Assembly (NCBI GenBank): GCA_036971615.1
Contig: JAYKKR010000050.1
Location: forward strand, 120,167 to 184,166
DNA from: Amyloporia xantha
Taxonomy: Eukaryota; Basidiomycota; Agaricomycetes; Polyporales; Adustoporiaceae
Reading direction: 5' to 3'
Length of the DNA: 64,000 nucleotides
The notes beneath the pieces are model-generated. The model did not search any database, had not been told where the DNA came from, and saw only the letters and a list, made by a program, of their open reading frames with translations. Within the stretch, counting starts at the first letter, position 1, and each line of letters opens with the position of its first letter. Both the position numbers and the translations under genes were made by a program. Shown here piece by piece: positions 24,389-33,973 of the stretch.

Positions 24389-25048
24389 CTAATTCTGCCA
24401 AGCACACCCATTCTATGGCCCAATGGTGAAGTATGAGGAAGGGAATAAGTTAGACAGACACGGCAGTCTGTCGAAGAGTGTCAGCTGAATGCGCGTGTGA
24501 CCTCTCGGGATACAAAACTCTCACCTCGGCATCGGTGGCGACAGGAATGTACCTGTTGGGGGGCGATACCGAGACCGCAGCAGAAGTGCGAGCGATGGAC
24601 GCCAGGTCCACGTCTACAGAGGCCGCGACGTGAGCATCAAATCCGGGAGAAGTCGATGATAGAGTTAAGTCTACGTACTCTCGCTCTTGAGAGCTCTCTT
24701 CCTGAACTCTCTAGCCTGTAGGAGCTCTTCCTCAGAGAGCGAGCTGGTCCTGCGCTGGCTCAGCGACGGGCGCTCAATTGTCTCTCGTGGACGTTCCCCT
24801 GAAGCACAATACCGCATGAGTACATGTATAAAAGACACACATGGTCAAGCGTCCTTACCTCCTTCTTCCTGAAACTCGGCCTCTTCGTCGCGGAGGCCGG
24901 CCTCCTCGTAGTCGCGCTCGTTGCGGAGGTCGCCCCAGTTGTGTCCGCCCGCGCCACTCTTGGGCATGCGCTTGTCCATGGAGTTCTTGGCCTCTGAGCG
25001 GTCCTTGATAATGGCACGAGGGTAGGTAGCGCGCTCTGTGCGGGTCAT
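24389..25048 (-). CDS. HABP4/Stf2-like small mRNA- or ribosome-associated protein
   Basis: Small hydrophilic protein with the hyaluronan/mRNA-binding (HABP4_PAI-RBP1) signature. Related fungal proteins (Stf2/Tma10 type) bind ribosomes or protect from desiccation. Exons are 25048-24859, 24798-24679 and 24613-24525, then either 24412-24389 or readthrough to a stop ending at 24450. The signature is at residues 9-40: YPRAIIKDRSEAKN, then GAGGHNWGDL. A charged middle follows (SSLSEEELLQAREFRKRALK), and then VDLASIARTSAAVSVSP, which I take as the family's C-terminal block. Length is about 110-135 residues. A good TATA box lies about 105 bases upstream, which suits a strongly or stress-induced gene. 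The C-terminal end is uncertain because the last GT donor may or may not be used. Confidence 0.72.
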
Positions 25049-25904
25049 GTTGATGAAGATGAATTATAGAGGGGGTTCAAGCTGAAGTTGTGGTTGTGGT
25101 TGTAACGATGGCTGTAAGACAACAGTGAAGGCCAAGGAGCGACGGGTGGCGGGTTTATATATGCATGGAGGGTCTTGCGCCATGAGCGCCACCCAGCGCT
25201 GGCTTCGGTACATCAGCTCGCGTGACCGTTGGGAACAGGTTCCGCTGAATTACGCTTGACTGGATGCGTTCGAGCCGCTTCGAGCCGTTTCTGTTGCCGC
25301 ATCCTCGAGCAGTCTAGGTTCTCGCGTTGCTGTGTTTGAAGGCTGTACATGTGTTGATAACCGACGCCTGTGTACGTCCTTCGACATGCTGTCTTCGCCT
25401 GTCGTTCACCCCATCCATTGTGCAAGGCGGGCGGCATGTACGGCGGGCGGCTTAGACAAATGGAGGACCGATGATCCAACTCCAAGAATGACCTATGCGG
25501 GGTAACGTGGGAAAACGAGTGCTTCTTCCGGCGGCCATCAGCGGCAGACTCTTCCAGCAACGGGATCCCGCTGTCAGCCAAAGTCCTCGGTCACTGCCCG
25601 TGTCAGAAATTCGACCCTCTGAGCGGGGTACTGTACGTGAGCAACGACCAAGCAACGACTGACCTTCGTTCCATCAACCTGGGTAATAACATCCGAGAGT
25701 TCGCTAGACGCGAGGTATATATTCATAAAACAGACAGCAACGATAGCAAATACGACAAAAGATCACAAGGCAAACTCACATTTCATCCTCGTCTAGGTTT
25801 AGAACCTCTGTCGACTGTCTCCGTGAACCCAATCCATGCTTCTCAGACAATAAGTTACCAATCCTGAGGGTCTTCCCTGCCTGCTGCCTGCTGCGGCCCT
25901 ATCC
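25049..25904. other. Intergenic region between HABP4-like gene and CDC14
   Basis: An 856-base region with the HABP4-like promoter and the CDC14 3' flank. A 122-codon minus-strand frame at 25213-25581 has no family resemblance and odd composition, so I leave it out. Confidence 0.4.
25154..25161 (-). promoter_or_regulatory. Putative TATA box of the HABP4-like gene
   Basis: Read on the minus strand, positions 25161-25154 spell TATATAAA, about 105 bases before the ATG at 25048. Spacing and sequence are typical of a TATA-containing inducible fungal promoter. Confidence 0.55.
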
Positions 25905-27867
25905 CTATCCCAACCCCCATATGCCCGCCTTTCGCACACCCTCCACGAGCGCATCCACATTCCCAAGCATCGACCCCAGGATCTCCTTCTTTTCTTCCAT
26001 CGTCCGCGCCCCGTTCCTCTGGTTCTCCGCAGCGTTCTGAAGGCACGCCGCGGCTGAACTCGCCCTTGCCGGTTGGAATGGCGTGCTCAGACCGCTCATG
26101 ACGTCTGCACTGCTCTGCGCCCGACGGTGTCTGTCGCGGTTGCCCGCGAGCGGCGTCTTCAGTGCTTCGGGCGAGCTCACAATTGAGGAAGCATCGCTCT
26201 GGGAGGAGACAGAGTATCCACGAGCATGAGACGAGCCCCCGGGCCGTGGTGTCTGAGGGGCCTCTTCGCCTTCGGTGTCTTCAGACGAAAGCACGTCCAT
26301 TGTGCCACGAGGCTTGGCCTTCGCTCTTAGCGCACTGCCTGCCCTCGCGCCACCGACGCCTAATCGGGATACTTGCGCCTTCTTTGGGCTCAGTGGCACA
26401 TAATCAACATCCTTCCGGAGCATCAGCAGGGATCGCGGCTGGGCCCTTTGGTTGGGTGGCGTGACGATACGCGGAGAAGGTACCAACCCGGGAATGCCAG
26501 CACGCAAAGCGGGGGTTGAGTTTGGAAGGTTTGCGCCGGAGACCTCCGAGGACGAAGAATATTCCCGAGAGGGCTTCGGCGTAGCCTGCAAAAAGGAAAG
26601 TGACGTCGCCGACGTGGATGCAGATGCGTTTGAGAACATGGATGAGTAACTAGACCCAGAAGAGTCCCTCGATGCAGACGTCGAAATTGACGGGATCGGA
26701 CGATGAGACGGCCTGAAGTGATCACTAGGTGACAGTGGAGAGTCACTGGAGCTGTCTAGAGGAGCAGAAGTAGGTTCCGCTTGAGATTCTGCCTGAGGAG
26801 TGTCTGACGACGAGATAGAAGTCGTCTCATCCAAAAGATAGAAGTACAAGAACTCCAGGCATTTCATCCTGAAGAAGGACAGTGAATACTAAAGCGACTA
26901 CGTAGTCGAGCGATGACCTACCGAACTTCTCGCGGTGTGCCGGCTCTTTTCAAAATCTTCACAACTAGTTGGACGCCACTGAGGTCCTCAAAGACACGAA
27001 GCGCAGGTGAGGAATCGACTAGGATGCAGAGCAGGGTATCTAGGACGGTCGATGCAAGAGATATTGTAGCGGTGCTGGGACTTGGGTTTCGGGCGCTACC
27101 CTCGCCGGACTGGGGCGACGTGGGTGGCGACACTGTATTAGTGGTGGTATTCAAGGGCATGGGTGCGACATGACGAGACGTCAGTAAGAGATCCAGTATG
27201 ACCTATCTCATCATCCTATATTACAATTCGCACCATGCGGCAGTAAAGATTCGCACTCACTTCGAGAGGATAACGACGACCCAGATACCTTTTGCTTGCC
27301 TTATGTATGAGAACAACGCCTTGAATAATAGAAAGTCCTTGGACGAGTTGGGTAGAAAGTGTGGCAATCTCCGCCTTTCTTTCATCTTGGAGGAATGAGC
27401 GGTGGACGTGAGGTCCGTTGTGGCGAGCGATCTTGAGCAATCGCGGACTCACGATCTGAGGGTGTCTTGCTGGTTATATGCTCCAGACGTGCTGATGCAA
27501 GCGACATCCATGACAGAATGCGCGATGAGACTTGGAATGACACGAAGAACCTATTAGCTATCCCATCAGCAGGCAGATCAGTCGTCACACGTACCGTTGC
27601 ATTCGAAGGAATCTTGCAATTTGACAAAGATGCGCAGTCGCTGCGAAGCCTCGTCAGTTTCCCGAGTGCATATCTCCGCAAGCATACGCTCCAGTGACGA
27701 AAGAGCTTCCCCGATCTGTGCGGTCGACGTTCGTGCAGATACTAACTGCAAGGCACATTGAACAAAACAGCCAGTCAGATATTATCTACGCGCACCTCGT
27801 CCAGAGCATCTTGCAGAACTTGCTTCATGGCAAACACCGATTCCAGGAGCGACGATTCATGACTCAT
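25905..27867 (-). CDS. cdc14: Cdc14 family, septation initiation network (SIN) component
   Basis: Homologue of fission yeast Cdc14, the partner of the Sid1 kinase in the septation initiation network; it is not the Cdc14 phosphatase. Six exons (27867-27796, 27745-27595, 27530-27453, 27385-27261, 27202-26922, 26868-25905) give 556 residues. The conserved N-terminal half has ALDELVSARTS, ALSSLERMLAEIC, KLQDSFECNVSSRILSWM and GLSIIQGVVLIHKASKRYLG. It also has VKILKRAGTPREVRMKCLEF, which is strongly diagnostic. The C-terminal half is a Ser/Thr/Pro-rich tail with probable phosphosites. It ends in a conserved-looking helix (EEKKEILGSMLGNVDALVEG). The ATG at 27867 is preferred; an inner Met at 27828 is possible. 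A MITE-like element lies 97 bases upstream of the start codon. Confidence 0.88.
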
Positions 27868-28625
27868 GAGCGCTGCGCAGCTCTCGCCGTCGCTCCGAGT
27901 CTGCACAATGGGTGGTTGGGATGGAAGTGGCTTACGTAACGGACGGGAGGCAGCGCGTCCAGGAGGACCCCGGCGAACCCCCAGGAGCTTTGATCCCGAA
28001 AAAGCCATTTTCGGACCTTGTGAACATGCCCTTTTCGGACCAAAAAAATCAAACCTCGCGCGAAGGAGGCCAAATTCGGTCCAAAATGGGATCAGACCTA
28101 CATCAAGTATTCAACCGGTCTCCATAATCTCCATATTGGCCCGAGCGACTGCCTAATATGTACAGGTACCGCGGCGTCGCCTAGATAGTAGAGGCGCCTG
28201 GTAGGAACATGGTCTGAGTACTCACGCCTGATTGGAAATTTTTGGGGACTACAGTACCGGACAGGCCCCAAATCAGGTGGTCCTTTCGGACTTTGGAGAT
28301 CGGACATAGCGCTGAGAGGTGCATTTTCGGACCACTTTGAATTGGACTTGTCGGCCCATGGACCCCCATTTTCGGACTTTTGGATCAAACATTTTGGGTC
28401 TGGGACCCACATTTTCGGACTTTAGGGATCAAAGCTCTGTGGGGTTCGCCGGGGTCCTGTCCAGGGCAACGCGTAATCCACGTGATGGGAGTGATCGAAC
28501 GCGACTGACGGTCCGTGTCTTGCGTGCGGAGCTCCGCCGTATATTCGCTGCAGGCTCACGGCTGGTCATGTTGCACCTCTTTCTCATCGGCCTCTGCGCC
28601 CGAGCCTTGTCTGTCTGCTACTACC
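27868..28625. promoter_or_regulatory. Divergent promoter of CDC14 and the FAH-family gene, invaded by a MITE
   Basis: These 758 bases separate two outward-facing start codons. About 495 bases of them are the MITE-like element, leaving roughly 96 bases of original sequence on the CDC14 side and 167 on the FAH side. Before the insertion the shared promoter would have been about 256 bases. Confidence 0.6.
27957..28465. mobile_element. MITE-like non-autonomous DNA transposon with TIRs and 7-bp TSD
   Basis: The element proper is 27964-28458 (495 bp). Its 34-bp terminal inverted repeats match at 31 of 34 positions. The left end begins AGGACCCCGGCGAACCCC (27964) and the right end finishes with the complement at 28458. 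Both contain the inner block AGCTTTGATCCC. It is flanked by the direct repeat GTCCAGG at 27957-27963 and 28459-28465, a perfect 7-bp target duplication. There is no open frame for a transposase. Six direct copies of the octamer TTTCGGAC occur inside. Terminal similarity is high, so the insertion may be fairly recent. The superfamily is uncertain: a 7-bp duplication does not match the usual 8 bp of hAT or 9 bp of Mutator. Confidence 0.85.
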
Positions 28626-29951
28626 ATGGCCCCCATTAAAACGGTGCGTTATTGATGGTGCTGGTGAACTCGGAGGACGCACATTGACGAAGGCGTGGTA
28701 GCAATGGACCCGTTTGATTCGGTTTGTCGCCGCAGAGACTAACCAGGTTCACCTCGGCGAACCTGTAGACCCTAGTCTTGATGGTATTATGCATAGTTGC
28801 TGTCCGTCGTTTGGAAATGCTGAGGGTCTCTTGCAATGCAGTTGGCCTGGCTTACGCGCAAAGGAAGCCCGTCAAGGCATATGAGATCCTGGGCTCAGTG
28901 ATCGACCCTGCCGCGCAGGTCACTAAGAATGTACTGACGGTTAAGGAACTCCTCGCTCCTCTTGCGAGAGATGAAGTCGGCGGTATTGTGCGGTGCCTTG
29001 GCTTGAACTACGCTGATCATGCGGTCAGTCCGTTCATTCACTGGTGTCACATCTCAGAGTACTTAGGCTACATCGTGCGCACAGGCAGAGGCCAACCTGC
29101 AGAAACCTGCGTAAGCCTTCTTTGTGAAGTCTCAAGCTGGAGAGGCTCAAGTGATGTCACAGCGTTCCTGTACTATTCTACAAGCCGGTAACATCTCTCA
29201 TCGGCCCCGGTGCCATCGTGACCGTCCCGAAGGTTGCTCGACCGGTTCAAGAACACTTGCCAGACTACGAAGTTGAACTTGTCATCATCATTGGCAAGGC
29301 CGCGAAGAATGTCTCTGAGGCAGAGGCGCTCGACTACGTATTGGGCTATACCGGTGCTAACGATGTGCGTTGCATGAGGCGGCCCGCTTCTTTTTGGTCC
29401 TTATGACTTCAATGTACGTAGGTCTCCTTCCGGAAACTCCAAATGTCTGCCGGTGGCGGACAATGGGGCTTTTCCAAGAGTTTCGGTGAGTATTCTCAAT
29501 GTATCCTGATCAACATCGTTAACGAGAACCGTTCCGCACAGATGACACAAACCCATTAGGCCCTTGCATCGTTGCTGCAAGCGCAATCCCGGACCCGCAA
29601 CGCGTTCCCTTGAAATGCACTGTCAACGGCCAGGTTCTTCAGGATGGTAGCACTTCGTACGTGTCATATTCTCCCTACTTTGCCCTACGTAAGTTTAATT
29701 GCTGACCGTCTGTCCTCCACAGCGATCAGATCTTCACCGTGCGCCAGACGATTTCTTACCTGTCGCAAGGCACTACTCTTCTTCCGGGGTCGCTCATCTT
29801 GACCGGCACACCAAAGGGTGTCGGTTTCGTGAAGAAGCCTCCACTCTACCTCAAAGGCGGCGACTACATGACGGTGACTGTGGGTAACGGCATTGGAACG
29901 CTGGCGAACCTGGTCGTCGAGGAGGACGCGAAGGAGAGGGCCAAACTCTAA
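28626..29951 (+). CDS. Fumarylacetoacetate hydrolase (FAH) family protein, FAHD1-like
   Basis: Small FAH-fold hydrolase or decarboxylase, like FAHD1 acylpyruvase/oxaloacetate decarboxylase. Eight exons (28626-28643, 28702-28783, 28842-29023, 29085-29110, 29163-29364, 29422-29485, 29542-29656, 29723-29951) give 305 residues. The N-terminal part (WTRLIRFVAAETNQVHLGEP) is the usual FAH leader. The catalytic core has CLGLNYADHA, PVLFYKPVTSLIGPG, the metal-binding acidic residues in DYEVELVIIIGK, GYTGANDVSFRK, and the FDDTNPLGPC turn. The C-terminal GTPKGVG and GTLANLV blocks are intact. All expected metal ligands (E, E, D) seem present. The first exon codes only MAPIKT. The physiological substrate cannot be told from sequence. 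The MITE lies 168 bases upstream of the ATG. Confidence 0.9.
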
Positions 29952-30272
29952 TTCGTCATATGCAGAATGAGGATTGCAGGATATTTGCAGCACAGCGTGT
30001 CCGATAATCCATTGGTTGATATCATGTTGCTACTGTCGCAAATTATCTTGTTCGTGGAATTTCGTACGATGTTAGCGACTTTGGAGGAGATGTGTGAATC
30101 ATAAATCGCTCATACTGTACGATAGAAGAATACAGAAGCCGAGGCGTCGCTGTGTTTTGACCTCTGCATCGGTACCACCACCGAGGGCGTCGCGGTGATT
30201 TCGATCGAGATTGGGATGCGTCACGCGAAGTGGCGTATAGAGCCACGTGCCTCTTCTACTTTCTACCAAGAC
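29952..30272. other. Short intergenic region before SPT3
   Basis: A 321-base spacer between co-directional genes. The SPT3 frame is open back to 30195, so the distal part may be coding. Nothing else is seen. Confidence 0.4.
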
Positions 30273-31626
30273 ATGAACCAATTCAGAGTCGGCACAGCTA
30301 AGCCTGAGTACTCTCTCAGCACTCCTACCGCGGCGGATACGCCCCCGCCGCCTCCAAAGATGGCGACGTCCGCGAAGAAAAATACCTCGGATACGCCAGG
30401 GGGCAGGGAGTACAAGTACTCACAGGAGATATCCCAGATGATGTTTGTCTTCGGCGAGGTGCAGGACCCTAACCCGGAAACAGTCAACCTCGTCGAGGAT
30501 ATCGTGCGGAGTCAGCTCATTGAGTTGGTGAGTTGTGTATGATAGTAGAGAGTGCTGGAACTGACGCAGGACGTGCAGATTGTGCAAGCGCGCATGTTGG
30601 CTACTCGCCGCGGTGCGCGGTATCTCTCCGCAGAAGATCTCATTTTCCTCATACGACACGACCGCGCAAAGGTGAACAGGCTGCGGACGTACCTTTCATG
30701 GAAAGATGTGCGGAAACATGCCAAGGACTCTGGCGGTGATGGCGGAGGAGGGGTCGAAGTAGAGACGCTCGAAGACGGTGCAGATGGTGCGTAAATATAT
30801 CGCCATTATATCCCAACTCGTTAACCAGTAAGTATAATGTAGACAAATTGACGGCGAAGGCGCAGAAAATTACCATCAAGTTGCCATGGGAAATTATGAC
30901 TATGTACTCCGACGTGCTAACTACGGACGACGAGGAAGACGAGGACGATATTGAGGCGCACGAAGCGTCGATCCAGCGACTGAAGGTAAGTCGTGGCCGC
31001 GGCCCATGAATGATGTCTCACATATCTCTACAGGAAGCCGATGATGCCACAAGACAGATGACGCGAGAAGAATACCAGCACTATTCTGACTGTCGTCAAG
31101 CATCTTTCACCTATCGCAAAGGTACGGGCCAACTTAACCTCTAATAATCAGATTTATCCTGATAAATTACTGCATTTCAGCCAAACGTTTTCGTGAATTC
31201 CTTAACCTCCCGCCCTCACTAGACCTGAAAGCAAACGACGACACCGTCGACATCGTTGGCTTTCTCGCATTCGAGATGGTCCGTTCCCTCACTATTGCAG
31301 GCCTCGAGGTCAAGAAATCACTGGAGGAATCATACCTACGCGAAGAGTTGCATGCGTCGCCTGTACTTGGCAAGCGGAAAGCGGGGTCTGCGCATGGATC
31401 GGACGCGAAGCGCATGCGGCGGGACGATTCGCCCGACCGAGATGCGGATTCCCCCTTGCCCACATGTTCGTTATTCCTGCCCCCGCCCGAAGCGCGCACA
31501 TCACTACGCCCGGAGCACATACAGGATGCGTTTGCAAGGATGCAGTCGGATTGGGCACACCGCAGGTCCGCCGGGATGCGCGACTGGAGAGGAGGTTTGA
31601 TTCGGACTACAGTCAGCCTCATCTGA
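30273..31626 (+). CDS. SPT3: Spt3, SAGA complex subunit with paired histone folds
   Basis: Subunit of the SAGA coactivator that contacts TBP in the nucleus. Five exons (30273-30527, 30579-30786, 30843-30985, 31034-31121, 31181-31626) give 379 residues. The first histone fold is unmistakable: [20 protein letters not shown], then [39 protein letters not shown] and [15 protein letters not shown]. The second half has [35 protein letters not shown] and [20 protein letters not shown]. The end is a conserved [13 protein letters not shown] and [14 protein letters not shown] tail. I chose the ATG at 30273; an ATG at 30360 has a better Kozak context and would remove 29 proline-rich residues. The gene converges on DDI1 with 171 bases between the stops. 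Confidence 0.93.
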
Positions 31627-31797
31627 TCTTTCTCTCTTCTATTGTTATTTTTGGATTACCACCGCCGAAATGTCATCTCCTGCTTTGTATCGTTACACTA
31701 GTACTATTCCAAATGTCCGCTTGTTTTGGTTCTGCGATGTATATCTACTGTACACAAGACTTTTGTTTAGCCCTTCCTCGTCATCACGACTCGACTG

Positions 31798-33444
31798 TTA
31801 GAACAGCAACGATGCTGCTACTTCCAGATTGCCCCCTGCCGCAGCTAACGTCTGAATGGCCAGCTCTCTTGTTGCACCCAGGCCCATCAATGTCTGTATT
31901 GCCTCCTCCGGGTAGTTCGTCGGGGCAGGAGCCACTGGCCCCGCTGGTCCTCGCCCTACCGCACCGACTGGTGCTGGCGTCGCGCCCAACGTGTGCCCCG
32001 CACCCGTGAAAGACTGACCCGGCTCTGCAGATGAGCCAGAGCCGGAGGCAGTTGGAGAAGACGGAGGCAACAGCTCGGGGTGATCAGCGCCTGCGCGCGG
32101 GTTGCGGGCCTTCTCGGGGAGCTCATGCTCCGCAAGGAAACTGACCTCACGGCCCTGGATCCGAAGGACGTTCTTCTCGAGGTCGATGCAGGCTTGGTGG
32201 GCTTTGAGCATGTCGAGGCCAAAAGGAGGTCCACATCACGGCCCTAGGCATGAGAGGGTGGCGCTGGTTAGCATCTACATCGATGGGTGCGTGTGCTAGA
32301 GGACGAGTATACCTCCATGACGGTGAAAGAGCAGGGAGGTAGAGGTCGTCACCAAGTTTGAGCTGTGCACTGTGTATCCGACCAAGAATGCGCGCTGTGC
32401 CTACACCGACTGCAAGACCCGCAAAGCGGCGATCGAGGAGTCGCATGATTCTAGATGAAGCCTTTAGCAGAGTGTCCTATGGGAGACAAGAGAATCATAC
32501 CCGCATGATTCCGCGCATTCCGGGGTAACTACGGGAACAGGAAACATATTTAGTTCTTTCATGAAACCAATGCAGGGTAGATATTCCTCACTGATAGTCT
32601 GCTGCGCTCCGCTATCTACAAAAGCCTTCAGTGGATGTCCATTGACCTCCACAGGAACACTGTATTTGATTCTTTTGGTTACCGGACCATCTCCCCAAGC
32701 TACAGAAGACTCACTAAAGCATATTCACACGTCCAAACGACTCCGGAGAATACTCGAGTGCATGGTCCAAGTTTTCAGCCACAGCCTGTTGGCGAATCGC
32801 CTCCTCGATGCGGCGCTGGGCTTCTATGTCGTATGGATTTGCTTCGAGCTGGGCAAGCTCGCGCTCTGCCTCGAGCTGGCGTGCATGGGTCTGTCGTAGG
32901 AGCTCGGCAAAGCGGTTGGGATCAGACTGGGCTGCTTCGGCAAGTTCGGGGTTGGCCTGGATATACAGTCAGACAGACCTGCGATCCGCTGTTGCGACGA
33001 TACATACCATTCGTAGTTGCGCCATGAGAGCTGGGTCACCGAGAACCTGTAATCGCATCATCTCCGCGTCCTGCTCTCCTGTTCTAGCCGCCCCATGAGG
33101 TGAACAAAAGTGGCGAAGTGTCGCAACATATATAAGGTACATACCTGCCTGCTACGCTCACTTTCCTCCGGAGCAGCAGCATTGCACGGTCGCCCACACC
33201 AAGCCCGGCCATAGTGGCTTTGGGATTGCTTAGGTCGCGTCCTTCATGTGATATGCTCTGTTCGTCGACTGGGATCCCTGACTAACGTGCCCAAGGACAT
33301 TAGACATCGCACACCAGACTAGATGCGAAGCTGCACTGGACTCACCTCCGCCTCGAGCAGGGCCATAACGTTCTCGAGCTCCATGTTCGAGTCGATTTCG
33401 ACCACAAACGTTTGTCCGAGGTCAGTAACAAAGGTCAACTCCAT
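31798..33444 (-). CDS. DDI1: Ddi1 ubiquitin shuttle and aspartic protease, with two apparent frameshifts
   Basis: Ddi1 brings ubiquitinated proteins to the proteasome and has a retropepsin-like aspartic protease domain. Eight exons: 33444-33346, 33281-33145, 33083-33008, 32956-32715, 32659-32592, 32528-32501, 32450-32313 and 32243-31798. Domains are an N-terminal ubiquitin-like domain ([11 protein letters not shown]...AMLLLRRK), a central helix region ([20 protein letters not shown]), and the protease with active site FVDSGAQQT and [17 protein letters not shown]-terminal UBA follows ([19 protein letters not shown]). Two single bases are missing relative to the conserved frame. One is in a G run at 32334-32336, within [10 protein letters not shown]. 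The other is in the A run at 32221-32224, within VDLL/FGLDML. Restoring both keeps every splice phase. Length would be about 411 residues. Either both are base-calling errors in homopolymers or the gene is inactivated. Confidence 0.85.
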
Positions 33445-33973
33445 GCTAGGCGTCCTCTAGCTGGTCGTCACTGTTGCTGGTGTGTGGCACAAAAGTTCCA
33501 AGTGTGGGGCTTATTCGGGCGAGGCTCGGTAACGGCAGCGATCTCCGAGTCGACGCTGTGGATCAAATCTAGTTTGGTTAAACTGTAGTGGATGGATGGG
33601 TGACGATCCTCGACCAGTGCTTTCGGCGAGAGGCGTTCGGGGGAAAGGAGCAGTGGCAAACTTGGCGTCTATAGCTGAGAACAAAGGCCTTATAACCAAA
33701 GATCACAGGAGCTTGCGTGTACACAGGAGACGCGTACGCGTAAGACTCGTAGCGTAGCAAGTAGTGGTACATGTTTCTGACAAAGACAGGAGGCATAAAA
33801 TGGGAGGGAAGGTGCTGGAACATGCGCGCACGCCAAATACCACCGCAGACACTGCGCGTCGTCGCGTCGCGTCGCGTCTCACCGACGCGTATGAATTGCG
33901 CAGTCTCCGCGTCGCATGACACGAACTTATTGCCAAATACAAATAGTAGGGGATTTTCTTCGCATAACAACTT
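33445..33973. other. Intergenic region between DDI1 and ATG29
   Basis: These 529 bases contain the DDI1 promoter and the ATG29 3' flank. A short imperfect tandem of the pentamer CGTCG or GCGTC lies at about 33855-33878. A 130-codon minus-strand frame here has no family resemblance. Confidence 0.4.

Noticed and set aside
25213..25581. 122-codon minus-strand frame upstream of the HABP4-like gene
   Set aside because: It overlaps the presumed promoter and reads as low-information sequence without recognisable domains.
33855..33878. CGTCG-type short tandem repeat near ATG29
   Set aside because: Only a few imperfect units; too short to call a satellite or a regulatory array.
33578..33970. 130-codon minus-strand frame between DDI1 and ATG29
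   Set aside because: It includes the CGTCG-type short tandem and has no resemblance to any family. The ATG29 terminal exon explains the adjacent conserved sequence.
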